From Anaeramoeba flamelloides (Eukaryota; Metamonada; Anaeramoebidae), in assembly GCA_027625915.1 (NCBI GenBank), contig JANTQA010000047.1, forward strand, positions 2,976,001 to 3,040,000: a stretch of 64,000 bases of DNA. Reading direction: 5' to 3'. Both the position numbers and the translations under genes were made by a program. Shown here piece by piece: positions 37,106 to 48,369 of this stretch. The first letter of the stretch is position 1. Every line of letters begins with the position of its first letter. A model generated the notes under the pieces. That model ran no database searches, was not told the origin of the DNA, and saw nothing but the letters and a program-made list of their open reading frames with translations.

Positions 37106-37391
37106 GTGTTTTTGATTAATTAGTAATTTTGAAATCTCCAAGTAAGCGAATAAAGTTATTTGGAAAACACTTTTTATAAAACTTGAAAGAATAACAAATC
37201 AGTACACGAAGATCTTGAGAAAAATTTGAGAATATCCTTTTGAAATTGCTTTGCTCGAGTTCCAGATTAATAAAATGAATAAGTAGATCTTCAATCTCGA
37301 AACTTTTCTTTTCTTGTTGTAAATAAGTTGTTAATGGCTGGTTTAGAATTTCTTCTGTCAGTTGTTCAAGCTCCTCTTCAAGTGACAACAT
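28233..37391 (-). CDS. CH-domain / RasGAP-domain protein, IQGAP-like
   Basis: Four exons, all in phase 0: 37391-37206, 37055-36828, 34096-33755 and 30521-28233, giving 1,014 residues. Residues 20-135 form a CH domain closest to the fimbrin/plastin type: NFSQDLR-DCEILNHLL across the first splice, then EKRANLLVQTMKKNG and AEDIITGN. Exon 3 is an acidic coiled coil (EYDEEINELEKIVEENEEEI). Exon 4 carries a RasGAP domain, about 567-795, split by low-complexity inserts. Its blocks HLKETLSKHI and FKRYYCPAIISPE match the family's YLKETL and FLRxxNPAIxSPE. Aligned without gaps, IFNNNHISS replaces LFRGNSLAT, so the arginine finger is Asn. The FLR-type Arg is kept, while NPAI is CPAI. In IQGAPs, loss of the finger goes with binding Rac/Cdc42 without GAP activity. 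No IQ motif is seen. The coiled C-terminal tail ends basic. Two introns exceed 2.7 kb and hold many repeats. Confidence 0.82.
30630..31344 (+). mobile_element. MITE, family B (copy 2)
   Basis: A 715-bp element with ends TAAACTATTTTTCAGCCAAA and the inverse of TAAACTTTGTTTCAGTCAAA, both running into AAAGGGG. It closely matches the copy at 45543-46249. An internal hairpin (CACTTCATTTTCATTT against AAAATGAAGTG) is conserved. It lies in the last intron of the CH-RasGAP gene, about 110 bp from the exon 4 acceptor. Confidence 0.85.
31365..31700 (+). repeat. Interspersed repeat, family N (copy 2)
   Basis: Inverse match to 19215-19590 (AAATTTCAAAATTGGTCAAA, GAGGAAAAATCAAAAAGATT and GTTAAGTGGAAATTTTTTTC shared). 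It directly follows a B MITE in the last intron of the CH-RasGAP gene. Ends are approximate. Confidence 0.6.
32270..32839 (-). mobile_element. MITE, family A (copy 3, inverted)
   Basis: A 570-bp element with ends TTCCAAAAAAGTGGGGCA and TGCCCCACATTCTTGGAA, the clearest inverted repeats of the family. It lies in the last intron of the CH-RasGAP gene, 26 bp from a family G element. Confidence 0.82.
32866..33586. mobile_element. MITE-like element, family G (copy 2)
   Basis: A 721-bp element with ends TAAACTCTTTTTCAAACAAA and the inverse of TAAACACTTTTTCAAATAAA. It aligns throughout with 2930-3648. The protein-like stretch is shared (ISNELDIGI, KKTIPTKYP, KCKEIFPNSPCSNG). It ends about 170 bp from the donor of exon 3 of the CH-RasGAP gene. 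Confidence 0.78.
34797..35072. repeat. Long hairpin repeat, family E (copy 2)
   Basis: Arms GTCAGAATTAAAACTTTTTT plus TTTTAATAAAGTG and their approximate inverses flank a GC-richer loop (CTCCAGACACCTACC). The ends carry AGCTATTTTAAAAAAGT and the inverse. It lies in the second intron of the CH-RasGAP gene. Confidence 0.6.
35872..36309. mobile_element. MITE with perfect 61-bp TIRs, family J (copy 1)
   Basis: 35872-35932 and 36249-36309 are exact inverted copies over 61 bp, containing twice AAAAAAAGTGAAAC and then CACGGTTTTTAATTGGGAAC. The interior is 316 bp without a long frame. Perfect arms imply recent insertion or conversion. A decayed relative lies at 59380-59705. It is in the second intron of the CH-RasGAP gene. 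No clear target duplication was seen. Confidence 0.88.
37072..37104. repeat. Long poly(T) tract inside a short intron
   Basis: About 33 T in a row inside the 150-nt first intron of the CH-RasGAP gene. It is poly(A) on the coding strand, close to the acceptor AAAAG at 37056. Confidence 0.85.
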
Positions 37392-37559
37392 TTGAAAAAA
37401 AAAATCAAATAAGGAAAAATGAATCAACAAATTATTTAGCTTAAGATTGTTTGTATCATTTTCCTCTCTTTGGAAACAGTTTTTTTTTTTGTGAAGAGAG
37501 GATTGATTTAAATACTTTCTATTTTTTTAATTGACATTTTACTAAAATTAAGTTTTTTT

Positions 37560-37880
37560 TTTGAAGGGATTAGCTTCTACAAAGGAGAAGCCTAAGTCCA
37601 AGACTAAGTTATTTTGTTGTTAGATTTAAATTGTATTCGTGGTCTATGATTGAAATGTCTCTAAAAATTTGATTATTATTTAATTAGTACTCTTTATTGC
37701 TCTTTATCAAATTCAAAATGATACTTGATTAAGTAAAAAAACAAAGAATTGTCAAAAAAAAATTGTATTTATCCAGATAAATTTATTGGTTAAATTTTCA
37801 ATATTAGACTTGAAAGTTGATAAATACTATTCTTAAATTTGTTTCATTATATAGGTTTGTTGTTAACAAAACAAAATAAT
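37560..37880. repeat. Interspersed repeat, family K (copy 2, partial)
   Basis: Starts AAGGGATTAGCTTCTACAAA and shares GGAGAAGCCTA, TGAAATGTCTCTAAAAA and later AGACT-GAAAGT blocks with 25720-25960. The right end was not found. It lies upstream of the CH-RasGAP start codon. Confidence 0.5.
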
Positions 37881-38392
37881 TACTGTTGTTATCATAAAGT
37901 GCGCAGAAAAGTTTAATTTCGTGTTCCAAAATAAAAAGTGTGTTTTTTTGTTCTAGAAGATCTATACATCAACCTATCTAAGAAATCAATAATAAATAAT
38001 AATTAAATATGGTATTGGTTTCTTAAAGTTCTATTATTTAAAAAAAAATTCTAAAAATAGTCGATCAAATTGAAAAATATATCCTGAAAAATAGATTTAA
38101 TTTTTGGTTAGATTTACATCATTAAAAAAATCAAAATATTTCATTAAAATTGTGAATATTATGGAAAATTTTCAACTATTTGTATTAATAATTTAAATTT
38201 TATTTAAAATATTGTGGAGTTTACTTTAAAAATTCATTAAAAAATCAAAAAAATTTATTGTTCAAGAATATTTAAATAGATAATTATATTATCTTTCGTT
38301 CTCATATTATACCCCTGTTGATATTAATGGAACTTTGTTAATTTTATTAATAGTCCAGATAGAAATTGTTTTTTACATTTTCCAGTTTTTTT

Positions 38393-38890
38393 AACAACTT
38401 TATTTCTGTCAAATATCCCAATTTTTTTTTCAAATATCAATTATTATATAGGATTGAAGTTTGAAGAACAAATCAGAAAAAAACAAGAATAATACACAAA
38501 CAAATAATAATTGATATACAGATGAAGTAAAACTAATAAATCTAAGCTTTTCTTAAAAATTGAAAATATAAAATTCTGAAGTTACAACTGAGAAGAACCA
38601 AAATATTCATTTTGATTTTCACTTGAAGATTCAAATACAATTCGAAGAGAAATCAATATAAATTAATATAATTTCTCAACAATAATTTTCACTATTTCAA
38701 TAACATTAAAAAACATGTTTTTCCTAAGCGGCTATAGATCTTACTAAAAAAAAAAATTCAAAAAATATTAAGTAATTCTCAAACAAATATCAAAGAATTG
38801 ATAATAATTGAATATCGAAATAAAATAAAATCTCGGTTATCAAATTTGCACAGATTATCACTTGATCTATTTAATTACAATTTTCATAAT
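38393..38890 (-). mobile_element. Degenerate MITE, family B (copy 6, inverted)
   Basis: Matches the inverse of family B: AACTTTATTTCTGTCAAATA at the left, CAAATATCAATTATTATATA, and later GGCTATAGATCTTACTAAAA. The termini are eroded. It abuts family O copy 2. Confidence 0.5.
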
Positions 38891-38905
38891 ATTTCTTTTA
38901 TTTTA

Positions 38906-39423
38906 AGGACTACGTTCTCACCCTTGACGGGGTTGAGTAATTGTGTTATTTCGCTTTCGCTTCTCAAATAAAATTTTCACACGGAAGAAATTGGACAAAA
39001 AAAAAAAAAAAACATTTTTTGTCATCTTTACCTTTTCACGTCGAATATTCTTCTCTGTTTTTCAATGAAAAGGAAAATTGAAAATAACAAAAAAATAATT
39101 GCCAAAAAGGCTTTTTAGGGATTTTCAAATACATTTCAAATTTGAGAACATTTCAAACTTGTAAAAGTAAATTTAAATAAATATGTAGAACAGCTCTATA
39201 AATTAATGTGAGTTCTGAAAATTGAAATGGAAATTCTAAAATATTAAAATCAAAATTTAGCATGATCTAACAAGGCAAAAATTGTAAAAATTGTTGAAAT
39301 TGTGAAAATTTCACATTTTTTCTCAAAGAAATTCTACTTATACAAATATTAATTGGATTACATAACTTATTCAAGGGTGATTTTATACATTATTTCCCTG
39401 TTCTCATCTTGAAAAGTAGTCCT
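38906..39423. mobile_element. Inverted-repeat element, family O (copy 2, uninterrupted)
   Basis: A 518-bp element with ends AGGACTACGTT and the inverse AAAGTAGTCCT. It is the uninterrupted relative of 6909-8865 and shows the sequence CAGCTCTATAAATTAATGTG where the other copy carries a nested element. Confidence 0.78.
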
Positions 39424-39979
39424 AAATCGTAATAAATTATAATAATTGATTTCAAAATTTTACTTCATCTTCTATTTTTTAACGAAGCTTTAAAATAGAG
39501 TCAAGAATCTCAGAGGCTAAACGATTTAATGTCTAAAAATTTTGAAAAATAAACTGATCTTTAAAAATATTCTTTTTCAAAATCTTTTTTTGACTGTAGG
39601 GTATCAAGATTGACAAAATAGGGAAATTTATCAAATCAATTTTTGAATTTATCAGTATGTACTCGAAATTGTACCTAAATCTTTTTTGATCTCAACCTTT
39701 AATTAGCTTACAGAATTGAATAATTCAAAAATTTTCTTCACTATTTTCCACTCACAATAAGTCCCTTAAATATTGAATCAAAAAATAATGCTTTAAAAAA
39801 CCCAAACAAATTGACAAATCTTTTTTACTCTAAAAATTCTGAACAGACCAACAAAAATGATGTATTTTCACAAACTTTGTAATTAGTCAGTTTGTGTTTA
39901 CCAAGAAAAACTTCTTAGAGATTTTCATTTTTTTAAAAAAACTGTTTAATTACAAACAACCTTTCCAAAACAAGACTGC
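39424..39979. other. Upstream flank of the LSM14 gene
   Basis: AT-rich, without exon or repeat recognised. It should contain the LSM14 promoter. I see no defined motif. Confidence 0.45.
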
Positions 39980-42900
39980 ATGGCACAAGAATATATCGGG
40001 TCTAGAGTGACCCTGATCTCAAAGAGACTTATAAGATATGAAGGAATTTTATCCGAAATTAACTCTGAAGAATCTGCAGTCGAGCTTTCTAATGGTTTTT
40101 CATTTCCTTTTTTTTTAAAAATAAACTTTTTTTAACAGCCAACTACCTTCCAACAAACCCAACCAACTAGACTAAAATTTTGTTTGACACAACCAAATAA
40201 TCCTCAAAACAATTTCACTCTTAAACCAAACTAAAAAATAAAAAATAAAAAAAAAAAAAATAAAAAGTTCGATTCTATGGTACCGAAGGAAGAAGTAATG
40301 GAATAAATGAAGTAAATGGTAATCACAAAGTCTATAAATATATCAGCTTTAGAGCAAGTGACATCTTAAAATTAGAATTAATTCCACAAGAAGATATCAC
40401 AGAACTTGATTCAGCAATTATTTCAGTAAGTTTTTGTTCTTTCAAAAAATAATTACTTTGCTTTTTTTCTTTTTTTTTTTAATCATTCTTTTTAATTTTT
40501 TTTTTTTTCTACAAAAGTTATTTTCTTGAGTAACCTAAAAATGAATTTCAAAAGAATTTTCTTCTCTTCCTTCTTCCTTCTTCCTTCTTTTTTATTTTTA
40601 ATTTTTTTTTTTTTTTTTTTTTTTTTTCTTCCCATTCAAAAAGAAATTTTGAATTATTCGTTTTTTAAAAATTTAAAATACTAATGTTACCCATTGATTG
40701 GTATTAATTTAAAATTCTCTTGTTTTAAAATTAAACAAAGAAAAGAAACCTGAAAAAATTAGTCAAAATAACCTGAATTTTAAATGATCTCTTTAGTGAA
40801 AACTCAAAAAAAAGCACAGATCCAAATTGAAATATTTTTTTTCTGACTCTTTCACTTTACTTTTTTTAAGAAAGTCAGTGCTGTAAATTCTTATTTAGTC
40901 GAATATTATAGAATAAATTCACAAACGATTTGGTTTCAAAAAAAGTGCATTTTATTCGTAAAAAAAATAGCTTGAAAAAACAAAACATAAAATTTTTTGA
41001 ATAATACTGTTATTTGTAAAATAAAAACATCAAAATTTTCGTTCAGCTTTCCACAAAAAAGTCACACTCCAGTAATTATAACAAACCACGAAAAGCCCGA
41101 ATTCGAAAAGGTAATTTAATAATTTAAGCTGATTTAGGAATTAAAAAATTGAAATTTTACATGATTTAATAAAAATCTTTTTTTGGAAAGCTGAATGAAA
41201 AATTTGTTCAATTTTAATTTGCAAAAAATAGTAACAAGTATTCAAGACAATACTTCTTAAAACTCACACTTCTATAAAATAGAATTAACAAAATTACAAA
41301 AAAGATATCCAATAAATATTTTTTTCAAAATTATTAAACAAAAATTTATCTTTATCATTCAATAAAAGGAAACAAAAATAACAAAAACTATTCTGAAAAA
41401 CAAATAAAGAAAGATTTTCAAAATTAAAATTTAAAGAAAATACTCTTTCAAAAAGAAACAGAAAAATGCCCAAATAATTTTCATAAATCAAAAAACAAAT
41501 TTTCAAAAATAAAATTATATTATTTTTTGAACCAATTAATCATAAATTTCAAATACTCAATTTTTTTTCAATCGCAATGATTTCAAGAAATTCATTAATA
41601 ATTAAAATTAAAAAAAAAAACTTTTAATATTATAATCAACTGAATCTATTTGAAAAAAAAAAAAATCAAACTGAAAGATTAAAAAAGGTTGAAAAATATT
41701 AGTAATGATCTTCTTCAATATTAAAGCTCAACAACAAGTGTATTGAATTGTCATCAAGTGCCAAGGGCTATTATATTTTTTAAACATTTTATATTTATTC
41801 TCTGAAAAAGGATATACTTTATCTGATCAAAAACCAAAATCACTAATTAGGTTTTTGTAAATTCCATATATTCATGAAGAGGTTTTTTTATTTTTTTAAA
41901 TTAATTTTCTCAACGAATTTAAATATTAAAAAGTCTAACAACTAATTCCGATTTTTGTTTAGTTAATCAATCGATTTTCTAAACGAAAGAATAATAAAAA
42001 AAAACATCATTAATTTTCTTCAAGTTTTCTGTTTATTGATAAAATCCATTGATTTTCGGAATTAAAAAAAAAAAACATAGTATATCTTTTTCAGAATTTA
42101 AAAGAATAATAATAAATTGAAGAAAAAATCATTGATTTTGCTCAATTCGTTTAAACGATAAAAATATCTGAACTCTACATAACTTTCAAAAACCAAATGA
42201 CAGCAGACTATTTTGACATTTGATCTCTTGTGATAAATTTTTTTTTTCCCTTTTTTTATAAAAAGAAAATTATTTAATTGATTTTATTTTTTAGATTGCA
42301 AAAAAATATTACATCTGGATTATTACTATTTCCATCATTACTCGATACTATAAAAAGTATTTATTGTAACAAATATTAATAAGATAATTTTTTTGGGATA
42401 ATTCTTTTGGTTAAAGAAAATATCGTTTTATTGGAACAAATTGAAAAATATTAGTATTCTTTTAAGAAGGGTAGTTATAGTTACGATTACATTTTCAAAC
42501 AATTCATTAATTTTTTAATAGAAATTTTGTTTTTCTTTTAAGATGAAATTTGATTTTTTCAAAAATAAATGTTTTCTTGAAGATATTTGGGAATCAATTA
42601 ATTTTTTCCTCAAAATACAAAATGTCATTTTTTTATTCCAAAAATGATTTAAATTGTTATAATGATTCTGGGTAGTAAGGCTAAACAATTTGTTAAAAAA
42701 ATTTTTGATCGAAAATTATTTTTTCATTTTTTCAAAACCCAAAAACAACTTTTTTCAAACCACAAAGAAATTAAAAAAATTTTACATATAGAACTGATTT
42801 TCCTTGATAAACTTTTGTTACGATTCTATCAAATTTATATTTATTTAAACATTGACACTTCTATTAGTTTTATTGGTTGTGATTCGAATTGAAATATTAA

Positions 42901-44905
42901 TTAAAAGAAAAATACTAACAAAATAAATTTTTTTTTTTTCAAAATCAAGGCTTGCCAACAGAAAACAAGAAATATTGTTTTTGCATTTTCAAGAATTAAA
43001 TTAATTGTTCATAAAAATAATAGGTTACTTTTTTTAATTTTATATTGTAAATATGTGAAATTTAGATTTCAAAAAAGAGACTCAAATTAATAAATTGTTT
43101 AAATGAGGTTAACTCATCCATTTCATAAGCCAAAACACAAATTACAAAAAAAAAATATTTTTAAAGATCTTGACAAGATTTTATTTTTTTTTTTAAAAAA
43201 AAAATACTAGTCACTTAATTAAAATAATACATGATTGTGAATAAATATTGTATTTTTTTAAAGCAAGTATCTTAAAAATAAAAGGTATCAATTCATAAAA
43301 TAAAGAATTAACAAGAATATCATTGAAGATAATTTAATTGATATTACAGTTCTAGTACTTTTTAAAGCACTCATCTAATTTTTCAAATAAGTAACACAAA
43401 AAAAAAATTTTTTTAAGGCACAATTCTTGGATTTTAGAAATAAGTTTTTTAATTATTATTTGAGTTGGTAAAAAAAAGGTTGTGCATTATTATGAACAAT
43501 CTTTTTTTGTGCGTTATTATTGATTTTTTTTTTTGGGATTGATGTTTTTTTGTTCATTACTTTAGATTATTTTGGGCTTTATATGTGATCTTATAGCTTG
43601 TGCTAAAAGGTACAAGGAATAGTAAATTCAAATTAAAAGATCTCAATTCATAAAAACAAAGGATGAACATGAAAGTCATTTAAGAGAATTTAAATTGTAA
43701 ATCAACAATCATTTTTTCAATATTAAATCTGTTAAAAACAAATCAATTCAAGCATAATATTTTTTTTAAAAAAAAAACGATCTTTGAAAATATTGTACTT
43801 TAAAATAAAAATTTCAAGGCTATTTTTAAATCATAATATCCAACAAATTTTGAAATTTACCTTGTCTTTCATTAATATGTTCTCTTTTTAATTTATTATT
43901 ATAATTATTGTTACGTAAATATAGAAAGAACAACAAAGTAGTGATGAAGAACAAGGATTTAATAACAAAAAACAAAATCTCAAAAATCAAAGAAATAAAA
44001 AAACAGCAAAAAAAACTCAAAAACCGAAAAAAAAAAATATTAGTTCTACTCCAAAAAAAAAAGTATCAAAAATGGATTCCACAAAAGAAAAAACACAAAA
44101 AAATAATGAGACGATTAAAAAAAGAAGGGGTGGTGAAAAAGAAAATGAACAAGGAATAAATAGAGGAAGAGAAAGAGAAAGGGGATGGGAGAGAGGAAGA
44201 GGAAGAGGAAGAGGATGGGGAAGAGGAAGAGGATGGGGAAGAGGAAGAGGATGGGGAAGAGGAAGAGGAAGAGGAAGAGGAAGAGGACGAAATTTTAATA
44301 ATTCAGGGATAAGAGGACAATTTCAAGTAAGAAAAAATAGTAAAACTGATCCAAAATTAAAAAAAGATTTTGAATTTGGTGAAATGAATGAAAAATTTGA
44401 TAAAGAAAAAATAAGTGAAGAAATTACCACCAAGGTAAAAGAACTTGAAGACAAAAATAATAATTCTAGGAGAATGCAAAATGAAAAGCAATTATTTGAA
44501 AATTTACAGGAAGTCGAAAAAACATTTAACCCAGAATCAAGCTTTTTTGATTCTTTGACAATTGATCAAAAAAACAAACAACCTAAAGAAAGACCAAATT
44601 GGAAAGAGACAAATAAAATAGATTCAGAAACCTTCGGTAGAGAAAACGTTCAATCAAGAAACTTTTATCGAGGAGGTAATAGATATTATCGTGGTGGATA
44701 TAATAGATACTATCACAATTATAATAATTATAGAGGAAGAGGAAGAGGATATGGTAGAGGTGGTGGATACAGAAGAGGCAGAGGATATGGCAGAGGCGGT
44801 GGATACAGAAGAAATAGAGGATATTATTATGGTAATAACAATGAAACAAACAATTATTATCAAAGGAAAAATAATGAAACTACCCAATCACAAGAAAAAA
44901 AATAA
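39980..44905 (+). CDS. LSM14 / Scd6 / RAP55 family mRNA-decapping and translation regulator
   Basis: Four exons with matching phases: 39980-40094, 40268-40425, 41047-41110 and 43929-44905, 437 residues. Exons 1-2 give the Lsm domain (residues 1-90): MAQEYIGSRVTLISKRLIRY, EGILSEINSEESAVELSN-V-RFYGTEGR and YKYISFRASDIL, close to animal LSM14. Exon 4 adds a basic linker, an RG/RGG tract (about 190-232), the FDF box (KDFEFGEMNEKFDKEKI, about 257-273), a TFG-like box (SETFGRE, about 346) and a second RGG tract rich in Tyr and Gly (about 360-410). In this family the Lsm and FDF parts bind decapping factors and a DDX6-type helicase in P-bodies, and the RGG parts bind RNA or eIF4G. Introns are 173, 621 and 2,818 nt. 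The last could hide a further small exon. AATAAA follows about 20 nt after the stop. Confidence 0.9.
41990..42180. repeat. Palindrome cluster, family H (copy 6, decayed)
   Basis: Holds CTTCAAGTTTTCTGTTTATT, AAATCCATTGATTTTC and a B-type palindrome (CAGAATTTAAAAGAATA against CTCAATTCGTTTAAACG). The modules resemble the other clusters but are eroded. It lies in intron 3 of the LSM14 gene. Confidence 0.55.
42930..43200 (+). repeat. Interspersed repeat, family M (copy 1)
   Basis: Matches the inverse of 57370-57650: AATAATAGGTTACTTTTTTT, GAGGTTAACTCATCCATTTC and ATAAGCC. It lies in intron 3 of the LSM14 gene. Ends were not resolved. Confidence 0.65.
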
Positions 44906-45542
44906 AGATTCAAATTACAAAATTGGAATAAAAAAACAGATCTGGCAAAACTCTTCAAAAAAAAAAAATAAAAATAAAAAAAAAACAAAATAACTCAATC
45001 TAATTGTTAAATTTTAATTTGGCTATTCGTAAATTAAAATGTAAAATGTCTTTCAAATATACTTTTTGGATAAAAAAAGGATAAATTATTTTTACATATA
45101 ATTCTGGAACTATTTAAAAAAGAAAAATAAAATGAAAAAAATTTAACAACTTTCTTTAGATTATTTTTTAAAATTTTATGAATTCTTATTTATTACATTG
45201 CTCATTTTCAAAATACTATAAGAGTAAAAAAGACAAAGTAATTTAATTTGGAGAGAAAAACTAGTGAGAACGAAAAACATTTACTTAATTAGGTGATTAT
45301 ACAATAAAAAATTATAGCCATTTATTATATTTCAGGATAATATGAATTATTAAAACCACTTTTTATAAATGTGAGAAAACTTTTTTTTGTAACAATTTAA
45401 AAGAATTATAATTTGGGAATAGTTCTTTTTTCGAAAGATATCAAATACTGTCAATAAATATTTATTTTAAATAAAGAATAAATTAAATTTTGATGAGATA
45501 ATTTTTTTGAAAGGAGTTTCTTTATTGTGTCATTTTTTTAAT
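44906..45542. other. 3' flank of the LSM14 gene
   Basis: AT-rich, with poly(A)-like runs just after the stop. No further gene seen. Confidence 0.5.
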
Positions 45543-46249
45543 TAAACTATTTTTCAGTCAAAGGGGCCCAGTTGTAATAGGTTAAATACATGTATTTAAA
45601 GGGTTTGCATGGATATTAGAAGAAAAAATTTCTTTAGGAAATTTTCAAAATTGAAATCATTTTTTCACATTTTTTTTTTGATTTTTTTTTGACACGTGTA
45701 TCAGTTTCAAAAATTTTTTTTATTGCAAGATCAATAGTCACTTGGTAAAAATGTGTTATTCTAAGGTTATTGAAACTGTGGAAATGATTGTTGAGAAATC
45801 ATATTGATTTCTATTGGAATTTTCTTCGATCTTTGATCCTGATATTTGATAATAAATGTGAAATTTTCTATTTCATTTTCATTTCTTTTTTCAAATAGAG
45901 ACCATAAATAAAAACACACTTCGTTTGGGTACTTGATTTCTAAAAAAAAAGTATAGAAAATGAAGTGAAAATTGTTTCCTATTTATTATTCATTTGCCAA
46001 TAGAAGGTCAAAACGAATATTGTTGTTTTTCTCAATGGTGCCCTAAGAATTTGAGTTTTCAATTATTAAGAATATCTATTGATTTATTAGTGGTATTTCA
46101 GGCGGATATTAATTATTATTTGATTTTTATTATTCTACTTATTTCTTATTTAACCTTCAAATGGTCATTTATAAAAAATAATTGATATTTGAGAAAAATG
46201 TTTTTTTTTGTTAAAAATAGATGGACCACTTTGACTGAAACAAAGTTTA
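45543..46249 (+). mobile_element. MITE, family B (copy 1)
   Basis: A 707-bp element with ends TAAACTATTTTTCAGTCAAA, then GGGGCCCAG, and the inverse of TAAACTTTGTTTCAGTCAAA. It closely matches 30630-31344. It is first of three MITEs abutting at TATA sites: B, then C, then D. Confidence 0.85.
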
Positions 46250-46250
46250 G

Positions 46251-46255
<5 letters not shown>

Positions 46256-46280
<25 letters not shown>
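46256..46280. repeat. TA dinucleotide repeat between two MITEs
   Basis: About 12 TA units separating the right end of the B element from the left end of the C element. Both families insert at TATA-like sites. Confidence 0.85.
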
Positions 46281-46286
<6 letters not shown>

Positions 46287-46816
46287 AAATTCAAAATTTT
46301 CGACACAGCTAAAACGTTCCAAACAATCACAATAATACAATTTCATTGAAATTGGAGATAATTTTGATTTTTGTAAAATATGAAAATCATTTTTTCATCT
46401 TTTAGTTTTTGTTTTGATTTCATTGTTTGAATTACGTAATTAGTTTCGTTGGATCAAAATTTTTTGAGCAATTGATATTATGGTTAAAGTCAAGTTGTTC
46501 AAAATAGAAGAACTCAAATAAAATTAGTTGGTAGTATCTAACCTTTGATCGATCAATAATCCTAATAGAATTTCAACATATTTACTAATGTATTTTTTTG
46601 TTTTGCTCTCTCCAAAATTTTTGACACACCCTTCATTTATTTGTATTGATAATTATTTATTTATTGTTTTAGGAGTATTGTAATTTATTAAGAAGTGTTA
46701 AAATTTCAATTAGTGAATGGTTCTAATTTGGTAAATTTTCTTGAATTGATTATATAAGTTTTTTTCTTCACAAATTGAATTTTGGTGTGTTAAAATTTTG
46801 AATTGGGGTTTATATA
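46275..46816 (+). mobile_element. MITE, family C (copy 2)
   Basis: Nearly identical in sequence to 12655-13200, with the same TATATAAAC termini and inner AATTCAAAATTTT arms. Its right TATA is shared with the left end of the following D element. Confidence 0.85.
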
Positions 46817-46976
46817 AACTCTTTTTCAGTCAAAGGGTCCCAGTTTTATTGAAGAAATGGAAGGCATTCTATGAGTTTAATTCATTACTCTTATCAAACT
46901 AAAATTTTCAATTTTTAGATCAAAATCATTTTTTCTCATTTTGTAAAATTTTGTTGTTTTTGTTTTTTGCTTTTTG

Positions 46977-47016
<40 letters not shown>

Positions 47017-47376
47017 TTAAATTTGAAAAAAAAAATGTTTGAAAAACCAAATAAACATTAAGAAAAGTTAATTTTTGTATGTTCTTTTAAAATTCATACA
47101 TTTACAAGTTAAAAATCTTATTATCAACGATTTTAATTCCCTAAAGAAATTGAGAATTTTGCAAGAGACGTTCCAATGAATGGGGCCCAAAAAATTTTTT
47201 AACATTTTTTTTTTTTTGAAATTTATGGTTTGTTCAGGGGTTTCTTTTATAATTTGGGACTCTTATAAGAAGTTTATTATTTCTCGTATTTCTAAACAAT
47301 CTAAGTTTGGTTGATTCTTAAAAATAAAGTTACTTTTTCATTTTTGGCTGGGCCCCTTAGAGTGAAATGGAGTTTA
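46815..47376 (+). mobile_element. MITE, family D
   Basis: A 562-bp element with ends TAAACTCTTTTTCAGTCAAA and the inverse of TAAACTCCATTTCACTCTAA, both running into AAGGG(G/T)CCC. Terminal bases match family B, but the interior differs and includes about 32 consecutive T (46979-47010). Rearranged D halves lie at 15635-16110. Confidence 0.8.
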
Positions 47377-48369
47377 TATAGATACATTTCATGTTTTGGT
47401 GTCTCAGTATAAGCAAGTAACTACCATCTCTTATTCCTTAGTAAATCTTCTTCCCAGGATAAATAAAATCAAGTAAGAGAAAAAAAAATAAAAAAATTAA
47501 GGTTATTGATAACTTCCTATAAAAGATAATTTAAAAACTATGAATCAATGATAAAGAGAATATAAAAATTCAAATTTTTTGAATTTTTATTGTCTTAAAA
47601 TATATTAAACATTTGAATTATCTAGAAAAATCATCACTAAAGAAATTTTTGATATTACATTAGAATAATTTCTGGGCAGTTTAGTACAATGTTGTATATG
47701 GTGAAATGCACTCAAATATAATCGTTATTGTATCACTTACTTCACTTAATTCACTTATTTTAAAAATTATTTGTTATTTTTTTTTTTTTTTATCTTTTTC
47801 CTTTTTAAATTGTTTATCTATTAGAAAACTAAATTAAGTTTAAAATACTGTCAATGATGATATTTATTCGCTCTTTTGATTGAAGTTACGAATTTATCCA
47901 GTTCAAACTTCTCGAATTACCAAATGAAGTACTTCTTTAATATTGAACATTTAACAATAAATCGGAGAACCTTAAAAATACAAGTATCATGATTACACTT
48001 CACAATTATGAAAAAAGTTTTTCAAAAAAAATAATTAAAAATATGCTAATTTTACACTTTTTAATAACTTCAATTATAATAAAAAAATATTAATTAATAA
48101 AAGATCTTTGATTAAAAAATATTTTTTAAAGATGTTTTACAATTAGGGTTAAAAATTCAATTTTCCCGGTTCTATAAATATTATTTTATAAATTTAATAT
48201 TCAAAAAATTTGAAATTTTTTATTTCCACAAATAAGAGTCCGTTTTATTATATTTTGAAAGTGTTTTGAATCTGATGAATATATTTCTAATATGAGAACA
48301 ATTATTTGGAATATTAAAGAATTATTTGATCTTTTAAATAGGTGAAAAAAATATTTATTCTTTCATTTT
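47377..48369. other. AT-rich region, no gene recognised
   Basis: No exon, RNA gene or repeat boundary recognised. Confidence 0.45.

Noticed and set aside
42662-42892. 76-codon frame in LSM14 intron 3 as an extra exon
   Set aside because: No matching splice sites in phase were found, and exon 3 already joins exon 4 in frame.
44583-44993. Three further frames overlapping the LSM14 RGG region
   Set aside because: Shadow translations of the RGG-coding repeats. The LSM14 frame continues from upstream exons with matching phase.
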